A stretch of 64,000 nt of DNA from Thermoleophilia bacterium (GCA_028285405.1 JANQPH010000044.1:1-64000); one strand, 5' to 3'. Shown: positions 35,115 through 48,227, counted from the first letter of the stretch. The notes: generated by a model not told the origin, from the letters alone. Numbers and translations are program-made.

Positions 35115-36249
35115 GGTCGCCGAGCGCGCGCCGGGTTGGCGCGTCGGACAGCTCGAGGTGCTCGACGTGCGGTGCTGGCGCCGGGCCGAGATCACGCTTC
35201 CCGACGGCCTGGTCCTGATCACCGGCCTGAACGGTGCGGGCAAGACCAGCCTGGTCGAGGCGGTGACCCTGGCTCTCGTCGGCGTGTCGCCGCGCACCAG
35301 CCGCGAGGCCGAGATCGTCCGCGCCGGCGCCGAGGCCCTGTTCGTCAAGGCGTCGGTGGTGACGCCCGACGGCGCGCGCCTGCGTGAGATCGGCTACGCG
35401 CAGGGCATGGGCCGGCGGATGCGCGTGGACGAGCAGGCCGTTCGCTCGTTGCGGGCGTTTCGCGCACACGGCTCGGTCCTGGTCTTCCTCCCGGACGAGC
35501 TCAGGGCCGTGAAGGGCCCGCCCGCCGCTCGGCGCCGGCACCTCGATCGCGTCGTCGAGGGGGCGATCCGGGGCTATGCGGACACCCTGTCGCGGTACCA
35601 ATCCGCGACCGCGCAGCGAAGCGCGCTCCTGCGCCGGATCCGAGCCGGCGAAGGCGGTGAGCAGGAGCTCGACGTCTGGGATAGCCAGGTCGCGGAGCTC
35701 GGCGCCGCCGTGATCGCCGCCCGTCGGAGCACGCTCGCGGCGCTGTCGGCTCCGTTCGGCGACTACCTGGAGCGGCTCGGCGGCGGCCGAGGAGGGGCGC
35801 TCGGCCACGAGCCATCTCCATCCGTGGTCGAGGATACGTCGGACGACGACCTCGAGGGGGTGCTACGGGAGCGGCTGCTGGCCACCCGCATGCGGGACGT
35901 CGCGGCGGCCCAGACCCTGTCGGGGCCACACCGGGACGACGTCGGCATCTTCTCGAGCGGCGGTGTCGACCTGCGAAAGCTCGGCAGCCAGGGCGAGCAG
36001 CGCACCGCCGCGCTCGCGCTCGTCCTGGCCCAGCGCGATCACCTCGCCGCGGTCGCCGCGCGGCCGATCCTCCTGCTCGACGACGCGCTCAGCGAGCTCG
36101 ACGCCGAGCGCCGCCGCCGCGTCCTCGATGCGCTCGGAGCGGCGGGTCAGACGGTCGTGACGAGCGCGGACCCCGATGTCGCAGAGCTGGCCGCGCGCCG
36201 AGCGGCCGCCCATCTGCGTGTGGAGCAGGGCGAGGTGGTCGATGCCTGA
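35062..36249 (+). CDS. recF: DNA replication/repair protein RecF
   Basis: The SMC-like ATPase has Walker A TGLNGAGKTS, signature LGSQGEQRTAALAL and Walker B PILLLDDALSELD. RecF acts with RecO and RecR to load RecA at gaps. Starts at 35062 (GTG) and 35068 (ATG) both overlap dnaN; the conserved region begins at QLEVLDVRCWRRAEI, so about 30 residues precede it, longer than usual. The stop overlaps the DUF721 gene's start. Confidence 0.94.
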   Translation: MRMSDTAISSCRSGSTPEVAERAPGWRVGQLEVLDVRCWRRAEITLPDGLVLITGLNGAGKTSLVEAVTLALVGVSPRTSREAEIVRAGAEALFVKASVVTPDGARLREIGYAQGMGRRMRVDEQAVRSLRAFRAHGSVLVFLPDELRAVKGPPAARRRHLDRVVEGAIRGYADTLSRYQSATAQRSALLRRIRAGEGGEQELDVWDSQVAELGAAVIAARRSTLAALSAPFGDYLERLGGGRGGALGHEPSPSVVEDTSDDDLEGVLRERLLATRMRDVAAAQTLSGPHRDDVGIFSSGGVDLRKLGSQGEQRTAALALVLAQRDHLAAVAARPILLLDDALSELDAERRRRVLDALGAAGQTVVTSADPDVAELAARRAAAHLRVEQGEVVDA

Positions 36250-36763
36250 GCGCAGGCGGCGGCGCAAGGATGCGGTCCCGGCGAAGGCGCTGGTGGCGAG
36301 GGGCATGCGCCACCTCGGTCCGCCGCCGGCCGTCGCGGCGCTCGAGGCGATCGGCGACGGCTGGGCGGCGCTCGTCGGAGCGGTCGGGGCCGGGAGCAGG
36401 CCCATCGGCCTCAGCCGCACCGGGACCCTGACCGTCGCGTGCGTGTCGGCCGCCCAGGCGCAGCGACTCTCGGACGAGGCCGACACCCTCGTCGAACGCC
36501 TCGCGGACGAGCGCGTCCGCGATCTTCGCGCCGTTGTCTCGAGTGCCCCGCAGCCGGCCACCGCTGACACGCCGTCAGACGGTGACAAACCTCCAAAACC
36601 GACCGTTCGGCCCCGACATCGGGTGGCCGCCCGCCAGGTGGCCGGGGGGGTTGAGGATCCGGCGCTCAAGCAGCTGGTCGAGCGCGGCGCCGCTGCCAGC
36701 CTGGCGAGGGAGGATTCTCCTGCAAAAGACCGAAAAGACAGGGGTGCTGACCAGCACGGCTGA
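36242..36763 (+). CDS. DUF721/DciA-like protein
   Basis: The 173-residue protein lies between recF and gyrB, the standard actinobacterial place for DUF721. The core is VGAVGAGSRPIGLSRTGTLT, then VACVSAAQAQRLSDEADTLV. DciA proteins load the replicative helicase DnaB in bacteria without DnaC. The C-terminal part is low-complexity and basic. The ATG overlaps the recF stop by eight bases. Confidence 0.8.
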   Translation: MPERRRRRKDAVPAKALVARGMRHLGPPPAVAALEAIGDGWAALVGAVGAGSRPIGLSRTGTLTVACVSAAQAQRLSDEADTLVERLADERVRDLRAVVSSAPQPATADTPSDGDKPPKPTVRPRHRVAARQVAGGVEDPALKQLVERGAAASLAREDSPAKDRKDRGADQHG

Positions 36764-39229
<2,466 letters not shown>

Positions 39230-39237
39230 GGGGCGCG

Positions 39238-41781
39238 ATGGCCATCGACCGCGACGGGCGAATCGAGCCCCAGGAGCTCGAGCACGAGATGCGCACGTCG
39301 TATCTCGACTACGCGATGAGCGTCATCGTCGGGCGGGCGCTACCCGACGTCCGTGACGGCCTGAAGCCGGTCCACCGGCGCGTGCTCTTCGCGATGCACG
39401 ACACCGGTTTGCAGCCCGACCGGCCCTACCGAAAGAGCGCGAACATCGTCGGAACGGTGATGGGTGACTACCACCCGCACGGTGACTCGGCGATCTACGA
39501 CACCCTGGTCCGCCTCGCCCAGGACTTCGCGTCGCGCTACCCGCTCGTCGACGGCCAGGGCAACTTCGGCTCCAGCGAGTTCGAGGCCGCGGCCATGCGG
39601 TACACCGAGGCCCGGCTCTCGCCGATCGCGACGGAGATGCTCCGCGACATCGACGAGGAGACCGTCGACGTCGCGCCGACGTACGACGACCGTCGCACCG
39701 AGCCGGTCGTGCTCCCGGCCCGGGTCCCGAACCTCCTGATCAATGGCGCCTCCGGCATCGCCGTCGGGATGGCGACCAACATCCCCCCGCACAACGTCGG
39801 CGAGACGATCGACGCGGTGGTCGCGATGATCGACGACCCCGACATCGCGGTCGAGGGCCTGATGCGCCACGTTCACGGGCCGGACTTTCCGACCGGCGGG
39901 ATCATCACCGGCCTGCAGGGCATCCGCGATGCCTACGCCACCGGCCGCGGGCGGATCGTGGTGCGGGGGCGGGCGCACAACGAGCCCCTGAAGGGTGGCC
40001 GCAACGCGATCGTCTTCACGGAGCTGCCGTACCAGATCAACAAGGCCGAGCTGGTCAAGAAGATCGCCGAGCTGAAGCGCGACGGCGTCATCCAGGAGAT
40101 CTCCGACGACGGCCTTCGTGACGAGAGCGGGCGGGACGGCCTGCGGGTCGTGATCGAGCTGAAGCGTGACGCGGTGCCGCTGGTCGTGCTGAACAAGCTC
40201 TACAAGCACACCGCCGTTCAGAGCACGTTCGGCGTCAACGCCATCGCGCTCGTCGACGGCGTGCCGCGCACGCTCAGCCTGCGCGAGATGATCCGCCACT
40301 ACCTCGACCACCAGCGCGAGGTCGTCACCCGGCGCTCGCGGTTCCGGCTCGAGCGCGCCGAGGCGCGGGCCCACATCCTCGAGGGGCTGCTGAAGGCCCT
40401 CGACGCGATCGACGAGGTGATCGCCCTCATCCGCGGCGCCGCCGACCCGGACGAGGCCCGAGCCGGCCTCATCAGCAGGTTCGGGCTGACCGAGATCCAG
40501 GCGCGGGCCATCCTCGACCTGCGCCTGCAGCGCCTCACCCAGCTCGAGGCCGGGAAGATCCAGGCCGAGTTCGAGGAGATGCAGGCGAAGATCGCCGAGC
40601 TCCGCGCGATCCTCGGCGACGAGCAGCGCATCCTCGCGGTGATCCGCGAGGAGCTGCTCGAGATCAGGGGGCGCTACGCCGACGAGCGCCGGACCGAGAT
40701 TGCTCCCGGAGAAGGCGAGATCGACCTCGAGGACCTGATCGCCGACGAGGAGATGGTGATCTCGATCACCCGCGGCGGCTACATCAAGCGACTGCCGCTC
40801 GCGACCTACCGCGCGCAGCGACGGGGAGGAAAGGGACTCCGGGGCGTCCGCCTCAAGGACGACGACCTGATCGACCACCTGTTCATCGCGTCGACCCACG
40901 ACTACCTGCTCTTCTTCACCGACCAGGGTCGCGTCTACCGGCAGAAGGTCCACGAGCTCCCGAAGGGCAGCCGGGACGCGCGCGGAAGCCACATCGCGAA
41001 TGTCCTCGCGCTGCAGGCCGACGAGGAGATTCGCGCCGTCTTCGCCACCCGCGACTACACCGAGGGCAAGTTCCTGGTGCTCGCGACCCGGAACGGGCTC
41101 GTCAAGAAGACGGAGTTCTCGGCATACGACACCGTGCTCCGAGAGGCGGGCCTGATCGCGATCAAGCTCGAGGGCGACGACGAGCTGATCGGCGTGCAGC
41201 TGACCGACGGTGACGAGGACCTGCTGATGGTGTCGGCCCGCGGGCAGGCCGCGCGCTTCGCCGAGGACCAGGCGCGACCGATGGGCCGGGATACGCGTGG
41301 GGTGAAGGGCATCAACCTCGACAAGGGAGACCGCGTCCTCGCGCTGTGCGTCGCGCGCGACGACGAGGACCTGCTCGTCGTGACCGGCAACGGGTTCGGT
41401 AAGCGGACGCCCATGAGCGAGTACCCGCGCAAGGGTCGGCCGACCAAGGGCGTGCGCACGATCAAGGTGACCGACACCAAGGGCGAGCTCGTCGCGGCCC
41501 GGCGGGTCCGCGAGGGCCGGCAGCTGCTGATGGTGTCGAGCCAGGGCCTCGTGATCCGGATCGACATCGGCTCGATCCGCCAGATCGGCCGCTCCACCCA
41601 GGGGGTTCGCCTCATGGACATCGGCGAGGACGATCGGGTCTGCGGTCTGGCCGAGGTCACCGAGGCGGCCGAGGATCTCGAGATGAACGGGACCGACGGG
41701 ACCGACGGGACCGACGGGACCGACGGGGACGACGGGGACGCGCCGGACTCGGCCGCACCGGCCGCGCCCGCCGACGCCTGA
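39238..41781 (+). CDS. gyrA: DNA gyrase subunit A
   Basis: The 847-residue protein has the winged-helix/tower region with [20 protein letters not shown] (quinolone-determining region), catalytic Tyr122 in [10 protein letters not shown] and a beta-pinwheel C-terminal domain with the GyrA box QRRGGKG. The last 30 residues are an acidic tail with a GTD tandem repeat. The ATG lies eight bases after the gyrB stop. Confidence 0.98.
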   Translation: MAIDRDGRIEPQELEHEMRTSYLDYAMSVIVGRALPDVRDGLKPVHRRVLFAMHDTGLQPDRPYRKSANIVGTVMGDYHPHGDSAIYDTLVRLAQDFASRYPLVDGQGNFGSSEFEAAAMRYTEARLSPIATEMLRDIDEETVDVAPTYDDRRTEPVVLPARVPNLLINGASGIAVGMATNIPPHNVGETIDAVVAMIDDPDIAVEGLMRHVHGPDFPTGGIITGLQGIRDAYATGRGRIVVRGRAHNEPLKGGRNAIVFTELPYQINKAELVKKIAELKRDGVIQEISDDGLRDESGRDGLRVVIELKRDAVPLVVLNKLYKHTAVQSTFGVNAIALVDGVPRTLSLREMIRHYLDHQREVVTRRSRFRLERAEARAHILEGLLKALDAIDEVIALIRGAADPDEARAGLISRFGLTEIQARAILDLRLQRLTQLEAGKIQAEFEEMQAKIAELRAILGDEQRILAVIREELLEIRGRYADERRTEIAPGEGEIDLEDLIADEEMVISITRGGYIKRLPLATYRAQRRGGKGLRGVRLKDDDLIDHLFIASTHDYLLFFTDQGRVYRQKVHELPKGSRDARGSHIANVLALQADEEIRAVFATRDYTEGKFLVLATRNGLVKKTEFSAYDTVLREAGLIAIKLEGDDELIGVQLTDGDEDLLMVSARGQAARFAEDQARPMGRDTRGVKGINLDKGDRVLALCVARDDEDLLVVTGNGFGKRTPMSEYPRKGRPTKGVRTIKVTDTKGELVAARRVREGRQLLMVSSQGLVIRIDIGSIRQIGRSTQGVRLMDIGEDDRVCGLAEVTEAAEDLEMNGTDGTDGTDGTDGDDGDAPDSAAPAAPADA
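41689..41742 (+). repeat. 9-bp tandem repeat in the gyrA tail
   Basis: GGGACCGAC is repeated four times without change (41689-41724) and then twice in degenerate form. It encodes (GTD)4-GDD-GDA. Unit changes keep the frame, so length can vary without truncating GyrA. Confidence 0.9.
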
Positions 41782-41838
41782 GCCGACCGCGGCTCGTGAC
41801 ATCCGCATGGTGGTGCCGCGCGCCGGTGTGTGGCCGGC

Positions 41839-41844
41839 TACCCT
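41839..41844 (+). promoter_or_regulatory. Candidate -10 element for ftsH (TACCCT)
   Basis: TACCCT lies eight bases before an ATG at 41853 that opens a short upstream ORF and about 88 bases before the ftsH ATG. It predicts a transcript starting at or next to that ATG. Confidence 0.4.
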
Positions 41845-41852
41845 CGGTGGCG

Positions 41853-41937
41853 ATGGGTCAGCCACGGCACCGCGTTCGGATGCCCCGGTCCAGCCACCGG
41901 TCCCCGGCGCCGTCCGCTGACGCGCGACGCGATGGCT
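41853..41937 (+). CDS. Candidate leaderless upstream ORF overlapping ftsH
   Basis: A 28-codon-range frame starts at ATG 41853 (an in-frame GTG lies at 41847) just after a TACCCT box. Its TGA (41935-41937) overlaps the ftsH start region (ATGGCTGA). The peptide (MGQPRHRVRMPRSS...) is basic and has no recognised family. It could couple or control ftsH translation; equally it may be untranslated leader. Confidence 0.3.
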
Positions 41938-44019
41938 GACGAGCAGACCACCGCACCGAGCCGCGAGGCGCGCAAGGAGACCTCGTCCAAGGGGAGCGGC
42001 CCGCAGTGGCGTGTCGAGGGCGCTCGCAAGCAGCCCGAGAGCGAGGGCGAGGAGCCGCCGCGCCAAGCCCGTCCGCCGTGGGCCGGCGTCACCTTCTGGA
42101 TCGTCCTCGCCGGCCTCCTGGTCCTGAGCTTCACGATCGTCTCGCAGTTCTCGGGCGAGGAGGATCGGCTGAACGTGCCCTACACCGTCTTCGTCACGCA
42201 GGTGCAGGACGGCAACGTCACCGAGATCACCTCCGAAGGCGAGACGATCCAGGGCGACTTCGCGGAGTCCGTCGAGTACGACGGCGACAGCAACACCAAG
42301 TTCGAGACGCAGCGCCCCGAGTTCGCCCAGGACAACCTGCTCCAGGAGCTCACCAACCAGGGCGTCGTCGTCAACGCGAACCCGATCGACGACGGCCGGC
42401 CGCTGTGGCAGACGCTGCTGTTCACCTTCGGCCCGGTCCTGCTCCTCGTGGGGCTCTTCCTCTTCATCTTCCGCCGCGCGGCGCAGGGCGCGGCCGGCGG
42501 CGCAGGTGCGCTCGCCGGACTCGGACGCTCACGGGCACGGCGATTTGACGAGGGCGCCCGGCGGGTCAGCTTCGACGACGTCGCTGGCATCCAGGAGGCG
42601 AAGGACGAGCTCGTCGAGATCGTCGACTTCCTTCGAGACCCCGAGAAGTACCGTCGCCTCGGCGGCGAGATCCCGCGCGGCGTGCTCCTCTACGGCCCGC
42701 CTGGGACCGGGAAGACCCTGCTCGCGCGGGCGGTCGCCGGCGAGGCCGACGTGCCTTTCTTCTCGCTGTCGGCCTCGGAGTTCGTCGAGATGATCGTGGG
42801 GGTGGGGGCAAGCCGCGTCCGTGACCTCTTCCAGCAGGCCAAGGATGCCGCCCCGGCGATCATCTTCATCGACGAGCTGGACGCCATCGGGCGCCGGCGC
42901 GGAGGTGCCGCCACCGTCGGCACCAACGACGAGCGCGAGCAGACGCTCAACCAGATCCTGACCGAGATGGACGGCTTCACGGGCACGGAGGGCGTCATCG
43001 TGCTCGGTGCGACGAACCGCCCCGAGGTGCTGGATGCCGCGCTGCTGCGCCCGGGGCGGTTCGATCGGCGGGTCGCCGTCCAGCCCCCCGACCAGCAGGG
43101 GCGCGCGAAGATCCTCGCCGTCCACACCCGCAACATGCCGCTCGGCGACGACGTCGACCTCGACGCGATCGCGAGCTCGACACCCGGGATGGTGGGCGCT
43201 GACCTGAAGAACCTGACCAACGAGGCCGCCCTCACCGCGGCGCGCCGGGGCCACGACGCAGTCGAGAACGCCGACTTCACGGACGCGCTCGAGAAGGTGG
43301 TGCTGGGGACCGAGCGCAACATCATGCTGTCCGCGGCGGAGCGCGAGCGCACCGCCTACCACGAGTCGGGGCACGCGCTGCTCGGCATGCTCATCCCGGG
43401 CGCCGACCCGGTCAGGAAGGTCTCGATCGTGCCGCGCGGACAGGCGCTCGGCGTCACGTTCCAGGCGCCGGACGCCGACCGCTACGGGTACGACGCCGAG
43501 TATCTGCGTGGGCGGATCATCGGCGCGCTCGGTGGACGGGCAGCTGAGGACATCGTGTACGGCAACGTCACGACAGGTGCCGAGAGCGACCTGGAGCAGG
43601 TCACCGGGATCGCCCAGCGCATGGTCGGGCGCTGGGGGATGAGCGAGCAGATCGGACCGATCGCGGTCCTGCCGCCCGACGCCGACAATGGGCTGGTCGC
43701 GCCACGGGTGTCACCGCACACCCAGGAGCTGGTCGACCGCGAGATCCGGCGGATCGTCGACGGCTGCTACGAGCGCGCGATCGAGCTGCTCACCGAGAAC
43801 CGCGACAAGCTCGAGGCGCTGACGCAGCGGCTGCTCCAGGAGGAGACCCTGGACGAGCTGGATGCCTACGAGGCGGCCGGGATCGAGCGACCTCGATCCG
43901 ACCCGGCTCCGGGTGGCTCGCGAGCCGACGGCTCGGGCTCGCCCGACGGCCGGCCGGCCGCGCCGGATGCGGGTGAGAGCGCGCCGCCTGCGCCCGGAGG
44001 GCACTCCTCGCCGTACTGA
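41932..44019 (+). CDS. ftsH: ATP-dependent zinc metalloprotease FtsH
   Basis: The 695-residue protein has two transmembrane helices flanking an extracytoplasmic domain, an AAA+ module (YGPPGTGKT, residues 254-262) with arginine fingers in the SRH, and the protease site HESGH (477-481). It degrades membrane and regulatory proteins. The N-terminal 50 residues and the C-terminal 60 (Pro/Gly/Ser rich) are disordered extensions. The ATG is chosen because longer forms add low-complexity residues and a small upstream ORF ends here. Confidence 0.97.
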   Translation: MADEQTTAPSREARKETSSKGSGPQWRVEGARKQPESEGEEPPRQARPPWAGVTFWIVLAGLLVLSFTIVSQFSGEEDRLNVPYTVFVTQVQDGNVTEITSEGETIQGDFAESVEYDGDSNTKFETQRPEFAQDNLLQELTNQGVVVNANPIDDGRPLWQTLLFTFGPVLLLVGLFLFIFRRAAQGAAGGAGALAGLGRSRARRFDEGARRVSFDDVAGIQEAKDELVEIVDFLRDPEKYRRLGGEIPRGVLLYGPPGTGKTLLARAVAGEADVPFFSLSASEFVEMIVGVGASRVRDLFQQAKDAAPAIIFIDELDAIGRRRGGAATVGTNDEREQTLNQILTEMDGFTGTEGVIVLGATNRPEVLDAALLRPGRFDRRVAVQPPDQQGRAKILAVHTRNMPLGDDVDLDAIASSTPGMVGADLKNLTNEAALTAARRGHDAVENADFTDALEKVVLGTERNIMLSAAERERTAYHESGHALLGMLIPGADPVRKVSIVPRGQALGVTFQAPDADRYGYDAEYLRGRIIGALGGRAAEDIVYGNVTTGAESDLEQVTGIAQRMVGRWGMSEQIGPIAVLPPDADNGLVAPRVSPHTQELVDREIRRIVDGCYERAIELLTENRDKLEALTQRLLQEETLDELDAYEAAGIERPRSDPAPGGSRADGSGSPDGRPAAPDAGESAPPAPGGHSSPY

Positions 44020-44037
44020 GGACCTGCGGCACCCGGC

Positions 44038-44865
44038 TCAGCTCGCGCTGGCGGGGGCCTCCTCCTCGGCTGGGGTCGCGCCCTCGTCGACCCCGGCGGC
44101 ATCGAGGCTCGCCTTGAGGGCGGCCATCAGGTCAACGACCGGCACGGCCTCCGGCTCCTCCGGTGCGGCGACCGGCTCCTGACCCGCCGCCTTGGCCTCG
44201 AGGAAGTCCAGCAGCTTCGCCCGAGCCTCGTTGTGGAGCGCATCCGGCGTGAACTCCTTCACGCCCGCCTGGATGAGCTGCTCGGCCATCGCCAACTCCT
44301 GCTCCCCGACGTCGATCTCGGAGACCCTGGCGGCGATCTCGTCCTTGTCGGAGCTGCGCACGTCCTCGGCGTAATACAACGTCTGGAGCGCGAGCATTCC
44401 GTCGAAAGCCCTGATCAGGACCAGGTGCTCCTTCGTCGACAGGACGAACCGTCCGAGCGCCGCCCGGCCCGCCTGGTCGAGCGCGGTCGTGAGCAGGGCG
44501 TACGGGCGCTCAGCGCGCTCCTGGGGCTCGAGCCAGTACGCGCGATCGAAAAAGACCGGGTCGACCTCGCCGACCTCGACGAACTGGTGGATCTCGATCG
44601 TCTTCTCCTGCCGCGCCGCGAACCTCGAGAGCTCGTCGTCCTCGATCGGCACGTACTGCCCCTTGGCGACCTCCCACCCCTTCACGGTGTCGTCGGGGCC
44701 GACCTCGACGTCGCGTTCGGGGTCCCAGCGCTTCTGCTTCACGGGCCGCATCGTCGAGCGCGACAGCGTCCGGAAGCTCACGTCCTTGCGCTGCTGGGCC
44801 AGGCCGACCGACACCGGGATCGTGACGAGCCCGAAGCTGATGAAGCCGTTCCAGATCGCGCGCAT
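44038..44865 (-). CDS. ku: Ku protein (bacterial non-homologous end joining)
   Basis: The 275-residue protein begins MRAIWNGFISFGLVTIPVSV, the bacterial Ku signature, with the core beta-barrel and bridge region (ALLTTALDQAGRAALGRFVL). The C-terminal 55 residues are acidic Ala/Glu/Pro rich instead of the Lys-rich tail seen in some homologues. Ku binds DNA ends and recruits LigD. No LigD or ligase gene is in the window. It converges with ftsH. Confidence 0.95.
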   Translation of the reverse strand: MRAIWNGFISFGLVTIPVSVGLAQQRKDVSFRTLSRSTMRPVKQKRWDPERDVEVGPDDTVKGWEVAKGQYVPIEDDELSRFAARQEKTIEIHQFVEVGEVDPVFFDRAYWLEPQERAERPYALLTTALDQAGRAALGRFVLSTKEHLVLIRAFDGMLALQTLYYAEDVRSSDKDEIAARVSEIDVGEQELAMAEQLIQAGVKEFTPDALHNEARAKLLDFLEAKAAGQEPVAAPEEPEAVPVVDLMAALKASLDAAGVDEGATPAEEEAPASAS

Positions 44866-44875
44866 CGCGGATGGC

Positions 44876-45712
44876 TCAGGACGCGCGTTCGGGCGGGGTG
44901 GGCGGTGTCGTCGTCGCTACCCCGTCACCGCTGCCGTTGTCCGCGATCGCGTTCTGCATGTCGGTGAACGCCTTGATTCCCTCGAGCATCTCGACCGGGA
45001 ACGGGACGATCACCGTGCTCGCCTCCCCGTTGCCGCCGATTTCGTTGATCGTCTGCAGGTACCGCAGCTGCATCGCGGCCGGCTCGGCGTGGATGACCCG
45101 GGCCGCGTCGGCGAGCTTGGTGGACGCCTCGAACTCACCGTCGGCCGCGATGATCTTGGCGCGCCGCTCGCGCTCCGCCTCGGCCTGGCGCGCGATCGCG
45201 CGCTGCATGTCGCCCGGCAGCTCGACGTCCTTCACCTCGACGACGCTCACGATGATCCCCCACGGGGTGGTCTGCTCGTCGATGATCCGCTGCAGCCGCT
45301 CGTTGATCGAGTCCCGCTCCGAGAGCAGGTGGTCGAGGTCGACCTGGCCGAGCACGCTTCGCAGCGTCGTCTGCGCGATTTGCGAGGTGGCGACCAGGTA
45401 GTTCTCGACCTGGACGATCGCCTTCGCCGCATCGGTGACCCGGAAGTACGCGACGGCGTTCACGCGGACCGTGACGTTGTCGCGCGTGATCACCTCCTGG
45501 GGCGGCACGTTCAGCGTGACGGTCCGCAGGTCGATCTTCACGGCCTTGTCGATGAAGGGGATCAGCAGGAAGAGCCCGGGGCCCTTGATGCCGATGAGCC
45601 GGCCGAGTCGGAACACGACGCCGCGCTCGTACTCGCGCGCAACCCTGACGGAGGCCGCGAGGAACAGCAGCGCCACGACGATGACGATGACGATCGCGAT
45701 GAGGGCAGCCAT
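44876..45712 (-). CDS. SPFH/stomatin-like membrane protein (slipin)
   Basis: The 278-residue protein has an N-terminal transmembrane helix ([20 protein letters not shown]) and a full SPFH/PHB domain ([40 protein letters not shown]). It ends with a coiled coil containing [17 protein letters not shown]. It forms membrane scaffold oligomers; the usual NfeD partner is not adjacent. It lies next to Ku and is divergent from the fatty-acid operon. The ATG at 45712 is chosen at the helix start. Confidence 0.9.
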   Translation of the reverse strand: MAALIAIVIVIVVALLFLAASVRVAREYERGVVFRLGRLIGIKGPGLFLLIPFIDKAVKIDLRTVTLNVPPQEVITRDNVTVRVNAVAYFRVTDAAKAIVQVENYLVATSQIAQTTLRSVLGQVDLDHLLSERDSINERLQRIIDEQTTPWGIIVSVVEVKDVELPGDMQRAIARQAEAERERRAKIIAADGEFEASTKLADAARVIHAEPAAMQLRYLQTINEIGGNGEASTVIVPFPVEMLEGIKAFTDMQNAIADNGSGDGVATTTPPTPPERAS

Positions 45713-45819
45713 TCTCGGCTCTCCGTCCTGTGGCGGTGCAACTGGCTGCCCACATGGTTGCATGCCCGTGCCCGCTTCACCGACACAGCGGCCGCTGGGC
45801 GGATGGGCGGGTCGTCGGC

Positions 45820-45825
45820 TAGCCT
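45820..45825 (+). promoter_or_regulatory. Candidate -10 element for the fatty-acid operon (TAGCCT)
   Basis: TAGCCT ends seven bases before the fabZ ATG. No Shine-Dalgarno sequence lies between them, so a leaderless operon transcript is predicted. Confidence 0.45.
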
Positions 45826-45832
45826 CGCCGAG

Positions 45833-46282
45833 ATGAACGCGGCTCCCGGCGCGCATCCGTCCCCGACGGACCTGATCCCCCATCGGCCGCCGTTCCTCTT
45901 CGTGGACGAGATCCTCGAGCTCGAGGCTGGGGTGATGGCGCGGGCGCGCTTTCACGTCGACGAGGAGCTGCCGCTGCTCGCCGGCCACTTCCCCGGCAAC
46001 CCCATCCTCCCCGGCGTCGTGATCGTCGAGGCGCTTGCGCAGACCGGAGCGCTCGCCGCGGCGGCGATGCCTGACGCCAAGGGAAAGCTCGCCCTCTTCG
46101 CCGGAATCGATCGCGCCCGGTTCCGGCGGGTCGTTCGGCCCGGTGACACGCTCGAGCTACAGACCACCGTCACGCGTCAGCGCGGCCCGATCGGCGAAGC
46201 CGAGGGCGAGGCGCGGGTCGACGGGGAGCGGGCCTGCGATGCCAAGCTGCGGTTCGCCTTCGTCGACGAGGAGTCCGCATGA
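45833..46282 (+). CDS. fabZ: 3-hydroxyacyl-ACP dehydratase (FabZ-like)
   Basis: The 149-residue hotdog-fold protein has [30 protein letters not shown] with the catalytic His, and [11 protein letters not shown] with the catalytic Glu. It removes water from 3-hydroxyacyl-ACP in fatty-acid elongation. It is the first gene of the operon and overlaps fabH by four bases (ATGA). The ATG lies just after a -10-like box. Confidence 0.93.
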   Translation: MNAAPGAHPSPTDLIPHRPPFLFVDEILELEAGVMARARFHVDEELPLLAGHFPGNPILPGVVIVEALAQTGALAAAAMPDAKGKLALFAGIDRARFRRVVRPGDTLELQTTVTRQRGPIGEAEGEARVDGERACDAKLRFAFVDEESA

Positions 46283-47295
46283 TCGGGGTGCGCAACGGCC
46301 ATCCCGCACGCGCCCGGATGGTGGCCCTCGGCGCCTACGTGCCGGACGAGGTCGTCACCAACGACGATCTCGCCGAGCGGATCGACACGAGCGACGAGTG
46401 GATCGTGAGCCGCACCGGCATCCGCGAGCGCCGATTCGCGGCACCCGAGGAGGCGTCGAGCGACCTCGGGATCAAGGCGGCCGAGGACGTGCTCGCCAAC
46501 GCCGGAATCGACGCGGTCGACATCGACACGGTCATCCTCGCGACCACGACGCCCGACCACCTCTTCCCGTCGACCGGCGCGCTCGTGGCCGATGCGATCG
46601 GCGCGCGAAACGCCGCGGCGTACGACCTGCTGACGGCGTGCACTGGCTTCGTCTACGGGCTGGCACAAGGTGTCGCCGCCATCGAGGCCGGGCTGGCTCG
46701 CTGCGTCCTGGTGCTCGGGGCGGAGGTGATGAGCAGGATCCTCGACTTCGACGACCGCTCGACGTGCGTGCTCTTCGGCGATGGGGCCGCCGGGGCGCTG
46801 CTGGTCGCCGGCGATCCGGACCAGACCGCCGGGTTCATGGGCTTCGAGCTCGGCGCCGACGGTGGCCGCGGGCGCGAGCTGATCATCGAGGGCGGCGGCG
46901 GACGGCTGCCGCTCGGCGAGCATCCGACCGGCGAGGCGTGCTACCTGCAGATGAACGGCCGCGAGGTCTTCAAGTTCGCGACCCGGGCGATGGTCGACTC
47001 GGCGCGCGAGCTGATCGACTCGCTCGAGATGCCGATCGACGAGATCGACCTGCTCGTCCCGCATCAGGCCAACGTTCGCATCATCGACCACGCCGTCGAG
47101 CGTCTCGAGATCTCGCCCGAGCGCGTCTACAACAACCTCGAGCGTTACGGGAACACCTCGTCCGCGTCGATTCCGCTCGCCCTCGTCGAGGCGCGTGACG
47201 AGGGCAAGCTCGTCCCGGGCTCCCGGGTGCTGATGATCGGGTTCGGCGGCGGCCTGTCCTGGGGCTCGGCGATCGGGCACTACGAGCCGCTGTGA
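46279..47295 (+). CDS. fabH: 3-oxoacyl-ACP synthase III
   Basis: The 338-residue thiolase-fold enzyme has the catalytic triad Cys121 (LLTACTGFVYG), His262 (PHQAN) and Asn292 (RYGNTSSAS). It condenses an acyl-CoA primer with malonyl-ACP to begin fatty-acid synthesis. It is coupled to fabD by GTGA. Confidence 0.96.
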   Translation: MIGVRNGHPARARMVALGAYVPDEVVTNDDLAERIDTSDEWIVSRTGIRERRFAAPEEASSDLGIKAAEDVLANAGIDAVDIDTVILATTTPDHLFPSTGALVADAIGARNAAAYDLLTACTGFVYGLAQGVAAIEAGLARCVLVLGAEVMSRILDFDDRSTCVLFGDGAAGALLVAGDPDQTAGFMGFELGADGGRGRELIIEGGGGRLPLGEHPTGEACYLQMNGREVFKFATRAMVDSARELIDSLEMPIDEIDLLVPHQANVRIIDHAVERLEISPERVYNNLERYGNTSSASIPLALVEARDEGKLVPGSRVLMIGFGGGLSWGSAIGHYEPL

Positions 47296-48227
47296 TCGCG
47301 CTGTGCTTTCCGGGGCAGGGCGCGCAGTCCGTGGGCATGGGCGCCGACCTGGTCGAGCGATATCCGGTCGCGGCCGAGACCTTCGCGGAGGCTGACGAGG
47401 CGCTCGACATGGGCCTCTCGAAGGTGTGCTTCACCGGTCCGATCGAGCGCCTCACCGAGACCGCCGTCTGCCAGCCGGCCATCGTCGCGATGTCCGTCGC
47501 GGCGCTGCGGGTCGCCCGCGAGATGGGCCTCGAGGCGGACGTCGCGTTCGGCCACTCGCTGGGCGAGTATCCGGCGCTCGTGGCCGCGGGCGCGATGGAC
47601 TTCGCCACCGCGATCCGCGTCGTCGCCGAGCGCGGAGCGGCGATGCAGGCAGCCTCCGAGGCGACGCCCGGCGGCATGGCGGCGCTGATCGGTCTCGACG
47701 ACGCCGCGGCGGAGGCGCTGTGCGAGCGCGCCGGTGAGGTGTGGCCCGCGAACTACAATTGCCCCGGCCAGGTCGTCGCGTCCGGGGCGGCGGCCGGGAT
47801 CGACCGTCTCCTGGCGCTCGCGGGCGAGGAGGGCGTTCGTGCGACCGAGCTCCGCGTGAGCGGGGCGTTCCACTCGCCGCTCATGGAGCCGGCCGCGACC
47901 CGGGTCGACGCCGCCCTCGAGGACTGGACTCCCGAACCGACCACGATGACGTTCCTCTCGACGACCACCTGCCGCGAGGAGGCTCCCGACGACATGCGCG
48001 CGACGCTCGTCGCCCAGCTGACGTCTCCGGTGCGCTTCGCCCAGACCGTGCACGCGGCACGCGCGCTCGGCGCCGACCGGTTCGTGGAGCTCGGGCCGGG
48101 CAAGGTCCTGGCCGGCCTGATCCGGCGAATCGATCGCTCGGCGGCGACGGCCAGCCTCGGAACCGTCGAGAGCCTCGACGACGCGGCCGAGCTCGGGCTC
48201 GGTCCCGCCGCGGGGGCGCCGGCCTGA
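47292..48227 (+). CDS. fabD: Malonyl-CoA:ACP transacylase
   Basis: The 311-residue enzyme opens IALCFPGQGAQSVGMG and has the nucleophile motif GHSLGEYPAL (Ser89) and GAFHSPLM. It loads malonate onto ACP. The stop overlaps the fabG ATG by one base (TGATG). Confidence 0.95.
   Translation: MIALCFPGQGAQSVGMGADLVERYPVAAETFAEADEALDMGLSKVCFTGPIERLTETAVCQPAIVAMSVAALRVAREMGLEADVAFGHSLGEYPALVAAGAMDFATAIRVVAERGAAMQAASEATPGGMAALIGLDDAAAEALCERAGEVWPANYNCPGQVVASGAAAGIDRLLALAGEEGVRATELRVSGAFHSPLMEPAATRVDAALEDWTPEPTTMTFLSTTTCREEAPDDMRATLVAQLTSPVRFAQTVHAARALGADRFVELGPGKVLAGLIRRIDRSAATASLGTVESLDDAAELGLGPAAGAPA

Noticed and set aside
39340-42066. A 908-codon open frame on the minus strand opposite gyrA
   Set aside because: High GC leaves antisense frames open. 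The frame mirrors GyrA codon structure, has no domain signatures, and the plus-strand gene is certain.
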